This document shows positions 55,440 through 64,000 of a DNA stretch of 64,000 bases, piece by piece. The notes under the pieces are model-generated. The model did not search any database, was not told the DNA's origin, and worked only from the letters and a program-made list of their open reading frames with translations. Every line of letters begins with the position of its first letter. Position 1 is the first letter of the stretch. Made by a program: the position numbers and the translations under genes. This stretch comes from Priapulus caudatus (taxonomy: Eukaryota; Priapulida; Priapulimorpha; Priapulimorphida; Priapulidae). The stretch is from assembly GCF_000485595.1 (NCBI RefSeq), contig NW_014577680.1:1-64000 (forward strand), in the 5' to 3' direction.

Positions 55440-56300
55440 TGTACCAGTACATACTAAAGATCAGGATAATAGCTCAAAGCATGTCGAATATTTTGCACTT
55501 AAATTGAATTCCGTCTACGAACGGACGGATGGCGGATGGCAATAGAATGCATAAGCCTGTGTCTACACAAAAACTCAGAAAGTGATGCATTTTAAAATTG
55601 ATAGACCTCGACCTGCAACAAAATACCTATATAGACCTACTGTGAGCATACATGCAGTGTGCAAACATCACGAAATATTCTCATTGAGCCAGAAATGTGC
55701 GCCGACGTTGACTATTTTGAAAACTTACGTCAGACGCAAGTTATTTGTACGAAGTGCCAGATAACGCAAAAAAGTATCAGTACGTCATAGCGCAAATAGT
55801 TCCTGGACAGAAAACTATATTTGTTTCCTGATTGCATTTGTAATGTAGATAACGATATATGATTTAAACAAATTTCACATTTTGTACTGAATAAAGTAAG
55901 CATGTAATAATGAATTATAATATGTTTTATTATAGAAAAGAATTGTTAACGATCGCTCTGCTGTGTCTTGGATGTGTAAACATCACTGTGGTGCTACTTT
56001 CGTAAGAGAAGTAATTTCGTTTATATTTTGAGAAGAAATGTTATGAAAGTAGCAATACAAATGAGTTCTAGTGAATTTTTGCAACATAGACGAACTCACA
56101 GTAGGTATATATATGCATTTAGCTGTGAGGTTAAGCAAATGGTCTATAAAACACGGATTCATTATTTGGCCCAAACATCAATGTTACGCAATAGAGGGAC
56201 CCTACTGTACTACAGGTAAGGATGACTGTAACCCTGAAAAGTTCTGTTAAGAAGTTCCGTTGGAGTCATATCCATAGAGACATCATGCATAATGTATTGC
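55440..56300. other. Non-coding spacer
   Basis: I see no gene, only AT-rich sequence and short non-homologous open frames. Confidence 0.35.
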
Positions 56301-56308
56301 TTTAATAC

Positions 56309-56484
56309 CTGATAAACATGCCGGTTTCTTGAAGCACATCGTTGAATAGAGTGGCCTGTCACTGGCAAGGTCCTTCCTCTTCTCAGTGCTCGTAGGTAGG
56401 CCTAAGGCTGGAAAGGTCTCATCATAATCATACTCAGCCTTCGTTACCACTTCATGAACAGCTCTCGGGTGTTTGACATTTTTC
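56309..56484 (-). CDS. Tentative exon of the composite gene
   Basis: The exon has an acceptor (TTTGTAG at 56485) and donor (ATCAG/GTATTA at 56309/56308). The open frame gives KNVKHPRAVHEVVTKAEYDY followed by DETFPALGLPTSTEKRKD. The donor and acceptor phases do not fit directly with the exon at 54806, so an intermediate exon or a frameshift must be assumed. It is a plausible exon but not a named domain. Confidence 0.4.
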
Positions 56485-56544
56485 CTACAAAGAGAAAAGA
56501 CTGATTTCAAAATGGAATGGGAGTAGGAGTAAGATGTCATGTTC

Positions 56545-57560
56545 CCTCCACATGTATATGTATATACTAGCTGCGGGTACCCGCTGCACTGGGTAAAACT
56601 AAACTACGCTACTAACGCGGTGCTACTAATTCATAGTACTAATAATGGGACAGAATAGGAACATTGGGTAAAAATCGACAATAACATTGCAGACAATATT
56701 AATATTTAGAAATGAGTGTAATAAGATAATATTTATAAGCATGGGAAAAACGGAAAAACTGTTACGTATGATATTTATATGACAGCACAACCGAACTTAG
56801 AACCACTGGGACATAATAGTAATATGGTGTAAATAACAAAAAGTTATTATAACAGCATGTACGAATGGGTTGGACTTTTCAATTGAAAGCCTTTTGATAA
56901 AGAATGTTTTTCGTCTTATTCTCTGGTGCAAATATGTAGAGATTCCTGGCGTCTCCAACTCTTGAGCTCCCACGTACAGCTATCCATTGTGAGATCGTAG
57001 CATGAATAAAAGGAATATAGTATCAGGAGGTAATAATGAAAAAATTGTCATTAGCTGCTCATAGTATAGATAGAGACACGCAACCATGCACATTGAAATG
57101 AAGAAATTTCCCTACTGAATCAGAAACTGCATAGCTTTCGAATGGTACAATGCATTGTGAGATCGTAGCATATGAACTGAACCTCTGAGCTGAGTGAGTA
57201 GTACCTCTGAACTGGTGAAACTGGTGCTGGTTGTGGTGTGTTTTATTAGTGGTTTCGGTTTCACAATACCAGCAGCCAGATGAGGTGAGGGAATCGATTT
57301 TTCTCTGTGTGGCAGCACTGTACAGTGAGTGCTGACATTGTGTGAAGTTTCACGAATTGACGGGTTTTTCACGGATTTTTCGGTGAGTTTGATGGTTTGA
57401 CAGGTTTTTTTCATCTAGGAACACTCCCCGGGTATAAGAGATGGCCCTGTGAAAATTGCACCCAGATCGCTTGGGCGGTTTGGCTGCCTATAGGGAAGAT
57501 ACATACATACGAACTCAAATATATATTAGATGTCCTAAGACATATATACCACTGTAATCA
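56545..57560. other. Spacer with short repeat start
   Basis: TATACTAGCTGCGGGTACCC near 56562 resembles a dispersed-repeat end. Direct repeats GTGAGATCGTAGCAT occur near 56990 and 57155. I see no gene. Confidence 0.35.
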
Positions 57561-57791
57561 TTCTGGGGCCGGTTTCACGAAGCGTGGTTAGATTCCTAGA
57601 TTTCCTAATCATGATTAAATCACTAATCATGATTAACTTCCCGTACTTAAATTGAAGTCACTGTTTCACGAAGCGTAATTAACTTGAATCATGATTAAGT
57701 TAATCACAATATTTAATTCTACTCGGGAGCATGATTAAATCCACTAATCATAGTTACAGTCCTTGTGTTTTAGAAAAGGCAGGCGAGTGAA

Positions 57792-57825
57792 AATCACACA
57801 CCTCGGCTTGCCGAGGTGTGTGATT
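57792..57825. repeat. Perfect 16-bp hairpin
   Basis: AATCACACACCTCGGC is followed by TT and GCCGAGGTGTGTGATT, giving a 16-bp perfect stem with a two-base loop. It is followed within 60 bp by the palindrome GGGGGCATGCCCCC. Both lie just inside the left TIR of the element at 57563-63308. Confidence 0.85.
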
Positions 57826-58250
57826 TGCATGCGAGTGCCCGCAGGGCACGAAGCAAACTAGGGGAGTTCGGGGGCATGCCCCCCTGGAAAAAATTTGAAA
57901 TCTAGACTTGAACTGCCATTTCCAGCATTTTGGGATAAAAATTAGCTCTGCATTTGTACTCTTAATTTTGTCGTTTTTTAGGTGATTTTTTTTCATCTAA
58001 CAAAATATCAGTTCTTGAACATGTGGATAACTTGAATCACACATTTAGCATGTTTAGTCAAAAAGGAACAACACTCAATTTTTCAAAGCAGACTATTAAA
58101 ACTTTAATAGTATTTGCAACATCATAATCATTCAATCACTTGTTTGCATTTTTGTCAATTTGAAGTATTTTAGTTTCATGTCAAGAAAACATACATGTTT
58201 TGCAATAAAACTTCACTAAAAACCTTAATCAGGCTTTTTAATTTTTTTTT

Positions 58251-60477
58251 TTAATTACCAGCCTCGATCTGCTGTAGCAATTGAATACAGTCATATTCAT
58301 CATCGGATTCTGAATCGGAGGATGTGATATTTTCAGCAGGATCACGTAAGGCACCAGTGTCGCTGTCAGCTGAATCTTCACGCTTTCTTTTCCTGGAAGC
58401 ACTAAGCAGGTTGAAGGGTGTTGTGTCAATTGTCAACTTTCTTCGATTTTCCATGTACTGAGCTGTCGCTCTGTCAATAATCTCATCCTTTTCAACTGGT
58501 GTCCAGGACAAATCGTTGATTTTAACCAAAAGTAGGTCTTCCATTGTGTCTGGTCTGAGACACAAACGTCTGTCTGACAGCATTGCTGTGAGCTGGCTGA
58601 AGCCCTTCTCAACTGTGCTGTTGCTCACCCCCAGACACAGAACAATCTCTGCCAGTAGACAGATGTTAGGAAATTCCTTCCTACGATATTCAAAAATCTT
58701 CTGCCAGAGTTGTTTTCCCATAACACCTTTATAAAAAAAGGTCACCGTTCTCTTCAAATCTTTCCATTCTGTTCTGAGTCTGGATTGATCAAATCCTGCA
58801 GATTGAAGAGGCACTTCAAAGTGTGCGGCCAAAAACTTCACCTCGGTTTCTGTGTCGTACCAGTTGGCTGGATCTATCCATCCGATATTACTGAAAATAT
58901 AAACGATGAGAAGGATCTAAAGCGATCATCTAAACAGGCATTGATCTGAGGTATTACAGCTGATCCTAGAGCTTTGACTTTGGCAGCAGCACCATCAAAA
59001 TTTGTCATTTTTTGACAAACCAGATTCTTGAACTCTCTATTTATAACTTTCTTTCTCATATGTCCCTTTCTTGGCAATTGGCAGTTAATTTCCTTTTGCT
59101 CTGAATTGAGCTTTATCTCATAAGAGACGTCTAGGTAGTTATCATTGTCGATGATGTCGTCATTTCTGGACTTGGTTTTCTCGACTGACGGCATGACTTC
59201 ACTGCATTGTATATCGCCTTTCTCCAAGACCAGCGAAAACTTGGAAATATCCAAGATCTCCTTCATTAGGCCACAGGTAGCTAAGAAAGTGACATTCCTC
59301 AGTTTTTTCAAAATTCCTTGTATCTTGGGATGGATGTTTTTCATGTTATTGGTCTCCAAGGAATTTTCCATCACACTCACAAGCACAGCCCAGTTTCGAA
59401 GAAGATGATCCAAACCACGGCGAACATGGTTGACAAACCGAGTGCCATGGACCTTTGGCAAATTATATACTTGCACATCTAGAATATCTGCCATTTTGAT
59501 GAAATGGCGCTTCAATTTTCCTGATTGCTTAAACAAATAGAAAAGTGTCTGCATAAAGTCTTTCACTTCAACAAACTCTTTATGTTTCAGCAGTGAGTCC
59601 TTAACTGCCAGCTCTAGGCGATGTGAAACACAGTGTATGGACACCAACCATGGTCTGTCATCATTTCTCATTCTTGTCAAAAGGCCGTTGTATATCCCAG
59701 TATTGACTGATGCTCCGTCAGATGTACAGGAAATCAAGATCTTGGTGTACTGTTCCTTTGTAATCTGGAGCTTTTTCAAAAAGCAGTCATCAATGCAATC
59801 TTTAAGTACTTCTGCATTGGCGTCTCAAAATCGTCTATGTCTTGAAGACCCACGCAGTAGTAGACTGGAACACCATCACGTACAAGACGCATAAGAACAA
59901 GCTCCTTCTCCCGTCCAGTCTTGCGTGCTTGAGAGCCATCGCTAAGTACTGCCATAGCATTTGCAGAGCATACTATGAGTGCCAGTTTTTCTCTGATAGC
60001 ATTGGCAATTTCATGGACAAATTCTCTAGCCTTTGCCCCACTGTCTGTCCCAGAGATCAAACGTACTCCATTGCTTTTCTGTACCTTAACTAGAGTCTTA
60101 AAAGTGGTTAACGGGAGTCCATCTACAGCCAACAAATATGCAGTCTGGATTAGCTTCTTGTAGGCTTCAGATCCAGCATTGTACATTGAACTATCTATTC
60201 GTGGTTGTGATCTTGCTGCCATAGGCTCAGACTGGTTATCAGCAGCAGTAGTTGCATCAGTTGATACGAGTTTGTCGACTTTTTTGGAGTTGCCGAGAAG
60301 TTTTTCCAGATCTTGGCTTATCCTATGTGCACCCGATGAAAGGTGACGATTCACTGTGTACTTTGACACATAATTAGTGCCGCAAACATATTTTTCAATT
60401 TCCTTTAAAGTCTGGCCTTTAATTTTGTCTATCTGCTCTCAATTTCTCAACATGCTGGCGCACAGCTTACAGCACAC
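58251..60477 (-). pseudogene. hAT-superfamily transposase (ZNF862-like), frameshifted
   Basis: After an acceptor (TTTTATTTTAG) the frames give a zinc-finger-like CCKLCAS...HLSSGAH (one TGA inside), then TTFKTLVKVQKSNGVRLISG, VLSDGSQARKTGREKELVL and SCTSDGASVNTGIYNGL. These are followed by WLVSIHCVSHRLELAVKDS and finally the dimerisation domain NSTVEKGFSQLTAMLSDRRL. The order matches ZNF862/ZBED-type hAT transposases. The frame shifts near 59824 (ETPMQ versus DANAEVL) and near 58870. No element-wide ORF remains, so the copy is inactive. Confidence 0.75.
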
Positions 60478-60479
60478 CT

Positions 60480-61055
60480 AAAATAAAAAAATAAAAAATT
60501 AATAAAATAAAAAAATAAAAAATTAATACACATTTATATAAACTACATGTACTTTATGCAAAACAATATCAATTATCAATTAAACACTAATTAATTAATA
60601 TATATATATATATATAATTCAAATGTGTGTGTGTATGTAAGAAAATTGTTTGAGAAACAAAACTATAGACCAGGGTGACCAGATTTTAGAAGATTTGAAT
60701 AGCGGGACAGGAAGAGTCTTGAGGCTAACGATGGCGAGGAAGGGCGGGCGACGGCGGCGGGGAAGGGGATGGTAAGAACTTTTTTGAATTGGGGGTGCAA
60801 ATCATGCAATATTTTTTTTATCCTTTCATTGTAAAATGCCAGAAAGGAACAATTACTCTTCATTAAATATATAATTGAGGTCATAGCTTGGCAGAACTCT
60901 TCATGACAGGTAGTGCTATTCAAACTCGAAACAGCACACACACACAGCAACGCAACAGAAATGAGATCGAATATAAGTACGGTCCGCAAGAAAGAGAGAT
61001 ACGTACGTACGTACGTATACTGACACCGTGACGCCGGCCCGGGCCCGCCGGCCAG
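60480..61055. other. Intronic/5' region of the hAT gene with low complexity
   Basis: AAATAAAAAATTAATAAAAT and TATATATATATATATA tracts lie at 60480-60620. CCAGGGTGACCAGATTTTAG at 60669 looks like a dispersed-element terminus. A CGTACGTACGTACGTATA run lies near 61005. I see no gene. Confidence 0.4.
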
Positions 61056-61440
61056 CAGGGGTCGAAATTAGCGGCATCCCGATATCCGCGGGATATGTAG
61101 ATTTTGTGTGTGGGATACTCCATATTCAATGCTTGCCATGGCATGGTTATCCGCGCGGGATGAGTAAAAAAATCGTCAAATTGAGCGGGCAACGCAGGCC
61201 TACTGCCAGCGTTATACAGCATATTTGCAACGCGCCAAGCATAAAATTTTGATCGTGTTACATTGTTTCAAACAAACCAGACAATGCGTCTAGACAGTAG
61301 CTCGTGTCCTGAAGTGACTGTGGAGACGATCAAAAATGAGCACGGCGATGAGAGTTTCGAAGGCAAACGATGAAAGTCATATATGATGAAGTTTCTTCGT
61401 TTTTTTTGATTATTTTGTTCAAAATTGTTAAAATACGGGG
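61056..61440 (+). mobile_element. MITE, copy 2 (right end lost)
   Basis: From CAGGGGTCGAAATTAGCGGC through CGATATCCGCGG, GAGCGGGC, GTTATACAGC, GTCTAGACAGTA and GATGAGAGTTTCGAAGGCAA the sequence tracks the MITE at 13545-13985. The right inverted terminus is absent; similarity ends after about 61370. The intact left end confirms the CAGGGGTCGAAATTAG terminus. Confidence 0.65.
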
Positions 61441-62080
61441 ACAAACGATGCGTCCACGGGAAGGGTCGTTACGGACGCGACACATGACAAAATACGCGGA
61501 CGTTCTGCTATAGACGAAAAGCTCCCATAACTACGTATGTTATTACAATTAAAATAAAGTTTTGGGCTAATTATAAGTCCATAGGGCTTACGATATAACA
61601 CAGTCTTGTATACAGTAAGTCTAACTAGTCTGTTAATGAAATAATCGTGCACAAATCACGTGCCAAATTCCAACTAATGTTTAACGCAAGTAAACAACAC
61701 TAAATCAGTAATGTAATTAAAATACCGTTCAATGTAAACATGGGGAATAAAAAAATGATATTAACATCATGCAGTACGTTCTTTAAGCAATGATTAGTAT
61801 CTATAGTTTTTAAAAGCCCAAATTCCACCACGTGGGAATTATATATCTAAACTCTAGGTCAACTTTGTTATGTACGTACCGCTTCGACAACCCAGTTCTC
61901 TCCCGGCCGCTGTCTTTTCCTCTGTCTAGTATGCCACATTGTGTGAGGGCTGACAATTCAGCTTGAGAAATGTGCTGCAATTGTACCTGTGAGCCTCCGA
62001 CTTATCAGCGTTTATTTGTGCATCCCGGCCAAGCTGACCGCTCGTCAAGCGAATAAAATGACTGCAAGTACACGGCGTAT
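61441..62080. other. Non-coding spacer inside the TIR element
   Basis: I see no gene or known repeat. Confidence 0.35.
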
Positions 62081-62084
62081 ATAG

Positions 62085-62158
62085 ACTGGTACTCGCTCCC
62101 ACCTCGATTACGCCATCGAGTTACTAAGCTAAGGCCGAGGTGGGAGCGAAGTACCAGT
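62085..62158. mobile_element. Small foldback
   Basis: ACTGGTACTCGCTCCCACCT and AGGTGGGAGCGAAGTACCAG are inverted arms of about 22 bp (one indel) around a 30-bp spacer. It is probably a short foldback or the remnant ends of a small element. Confidence 0.75.
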
Positions 62159-62384
62159 GCTAAGGCGACCGTAAATTACCCTTGGTTGCGGGTGCAGCGC
62201 GACGCCGACTTCCACATTTCGGTAGTGATAAAATGTGCGACTCGGCGTCACTTCTTAGAAGGGTTTTCAAGGAAAAAATAACATTCAATAGATATAACCG
62301 GCCCTGCCATCATTCACATATTAAATATCGCGACTCTCGTCATTTTTATTTACCCTAAAGAGAGTCTCAAAATATTTATATATA

Positions 62385-62560
62385 CAGGAAGCTTCGTTGG
62401 CGAGAAGTGAAACAGTTCCTACCTACGTTTCCTAGAATCCTACAACGTGAAACAGTCGTATAGAGCCTGGGCCGGCTAGTTCATAAACAGAGCCTGAAGG
62501 TCGTATGGCGCGGCGGCCGGCTTTGATGTACGCGATCGATCGCGTACTAACGCATGCTAT
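62385..62560 (-). repeat. Interspersed repeat, inverted partner of 10560-10750
   Basis: GCTTCGTTGGCGAGAAGTGA, CCTACGTTTCCTA, TGATGTACGCGATCGATCGC and neighbouring words match the reverse complement of 10560-10750. The two copies are far apart in the window and in opposite orientation, so they are dispersed copies. Confidence 0.6.
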
Positions 62561-63319
62561 CGTGCTATACGCGGCCCCAGAGCCGTTTACACTTCGGTTA
62601 CTCGCTCGTTCAAAGGGACGATTAATCGAGCTCCGTTTTTGGAGCGATTCCTAGCACTACTATCCAGTACACGACAAGAATACCAGTACACGACACCAGT
62701 ACACGACACCAGTACACAACTGGTGTTCACATTTTGAAAACAATGTTATGACTTGCAGCAATAGTACATGCAACTTCAAGTCATTTGCATCTCGTGGCTC
62801 CCGTACGCGTTGCAAAATCGTTTCAGCACGCGAGGTGTGCGTTTTGATAATGCTTAGATGCGCGTTTTTTCGCACTTCTCCTGATCAATCGAGGCGCGCG
62901 ATGGCGCGCGATCGCGCTCGCGCGCCTTAAAACACAAGGACTGGATTAGTTGCTAGTACTAGTACTAAAATACTAGTATAGTAAGTAGGCTGCAGATTTT
63001 ACAATTGGAAATTTTACTTCCATTTTTCCCAGGAGAATTTAAATTATCTTAGATCAGCTGTATTAATTTAGTCATTATTTCCTTTTCATGTACCGATTTG
63101 CCGGTACTTTTGGCGTTGTTCGCCATTTTGAATACAGTGTAATTCATGTTTAAGTGGGCTAATTATGTGATTAGTTAAATATGTACTTAAATCGCTTTGT
63201 GAAACAGATTTTTAAGTATGATTAACTAATCATAATTACAGGAGGTTAATCATGATTAGTGATTTAATCATAATTAAAGTTAATCACGCTTCGTGAAACC
63301 AGCCCCTGATGATTATGGC

Positions 63320-63568
63320 AGTTTGAAACAGAATGGCCCTGAAGACGACTGATCTGCCACTGGGATCAAATATCAATTCTTTCACCTCATAGGGAACGGA
63401 AGCACTTCACAACGAAGGGAATGCCCACCATAAAGTGTTGTGAGATCATATATTTAATGGTTAATGGAGGACACCAGTTTCTGCAAGCAATTTTTTGTGT
63501 CTGGCTGCTAAAGAATTGGCAAAAGCAAATGCATGTAATATGTTATGACCTTGGATGAAAATACTCAC
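63320..63568. other. Intron sequence before SGNH-like exon
   Basis: No further gene is seen between the TIR element and the exon at 63569. Confidence 0.35.
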
Positions 63569-63725
63569 CAGTTTTCGCCCCTTGCACGTTGTTTAATGCA
63601 TCAAAAATAGATATTGCAAGTTTATGCAATCCTATTTTGGAGGTGTGGAGGCCATCACGACACAATAAGTCTTCCAGATTCTCCTCAAAATCTCGATGAT
63701 AGATGAATGAAGTCAATGGAAAATT
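63569..63725 (-). CDS. SGNH/GDSL-hydrolase-like C-terminal exon
   Basis: The exon has a clear acceptor (TTTACAG at 63726) and donor (AACTG/GTGAGT at 63569/63568). It encodes NFPLTSFIYHRDFEENLEDL followed by LCRDGLHTSKIGLHKLAISI and FDALNNV. The D-G-L-H-x5-G-x3-L-A pattern is the final catalytic Asp-x2-His block of SGNH-fold hydrolases and of SGNH-like domains in invertebrate transposon proteins. It is upstream of, and in the same orientation as, the 56.5/54.8/53.9-kb exons, which suggests but does not prove one gene. Confidence 0.5.
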
Positions 63726-64000
63726 CTGTAAATCAAATCAACATTTACAACTTATTCTCATTATACTTAATTGCAACTAAGAGCACAAACTGAACTCTTC
63801 GGCAAGCTTGGAAGTCTTGTGCACAACGAAAATTTTAAATAAAGCCAATCGCCGAGAACTAGGCAACCATTGTTACTGGAGATAATCCATATACAGTGCC
63901 TCCTGGTGAACAATTTGATAACGCGATGTGGCCCCTTAGCCATACAAGACACACCTACCAATTTTCATGAAAATATCGGGAGTTATTTCTGGAGGTAGTT
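63726..64000. other. Window end, no further exon
   Basis: The start of the SGNH-like gene lies beyond the window. The short open frame at 63767-63961 has no recognised motif. Confidence 0.35.

Larger units (their letters stand above)
57563..63308 (-). mobile_element. TIR element carrying a hAT-type transposase
   Basis: CTGGGGCCGGTTTCACGAAG at 57563 and, in reverse complement, CAGGGGCTGGTTTCACGAAG at 63308 are inverted ends. The similarity continues (CGTG(G/A)TTA, AATCATGATTAAATCACTAA) inward to about 57775 and 62925, where GTCCTTGTGTTTTA is matched on both sides. The right arm carries extra sequence near 62950-63150. The transposase is at 58251-60477. Other repeats (61056-61440, 62085-62158, 62385-62560) lie in the right part. 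I could not see a target-site duplication. Confidence 0.6.

Noticed and set aside
57555-63316. 8-bp target-site duplication for the long-TIR/hAT element
   Set aside because: TAATCATT and ATGATTAT do not match as direct repeats.
1-64000. tRNA or rRNA genes
   Set aside because: I saw no convincing cloverleaf or rRNA block by eye; the tRNA-like 17-mer at 23849-23865 is explained as a primer-binding site.

Overview
The window looks like a repeat-rich, gene-poor piece of an animal nuclear genome, most likely an aquatic invertebrate such as a cnidarian, sponge or similar; the species cannot be named from the sequence. Evidence: spliced reading frames with GT/AG junctions, a THAP-domain gene, hAT, Mutator-like (MULE), Copia and non-LTR elements, long AT-rich spacers, microsatellites and minisatellites, and no prokaryotic operon structure. 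One 10-N assembly gap lies at 24217-24226. Almost every recognisable coding region is on the minus strand.

Region by region: 1-10.2 kb is mostly non-coding, with one convincing gene, a four-exon THAP-domain gene (4005-5186, minus, frameshifted). 10.8-16.4 kb holds decayed transposase fragments (hAT-like, KDZ-like, a DUF6729-like fragment), a 441-bp MITE and a 25-bp minisatellite. 17.5-22.5 kb holds a YqaJ-type nuclease fragment and a decayed copy of a ULP1 protease/GATA finger/MULE element, split by a 2.1-kb non-LTR retrotransposon with a 13-bp target-site duplication. 23.3-25.3 kb is LTR-retroelement debris (a PBS-bearing LTR, Copia LTRs and a Copia RNase H fragment), a perfect 133-bp palindrome and the gap. 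25.9-27.9 kb is a frameshifted transposase surrounded by copies of a 17-bp motif. 30.05-40.55 kb is an eight-exon DUF6729-family pseudogene whose last intron carries a 5.9-kb TIR transposon. 41.7-63.7 kb is a large composite minus-strand gene or element: an SGNH-like exon, zinc-finger exons, ULP1-like protease, GATA-type finger, MULE transposase with SWIM finger, then C2H2 and PHD fingers. It is interrupted by a 5.9-kb TIR transposon with an intact 1525-codon ORF, by a hAT-bearing TIR element and by small foldback elements.

The most notable item is the 1525-codon ORF (48027-52604). It joins N-terminal Cys/His clusters, a DDE-like transposase core, a C-terminal region that reads as a FEN1/XPG-type 5' nuclease with all seven acidic metal-binding positions matched, and a Cys-rich CXC tail. 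The second is the animal MULE that combines a ULP1 peptidase, a GATA finger, SWIM and PHD modules, seen in two independently decaying copies. How these parts work together is inferred from domain order only.
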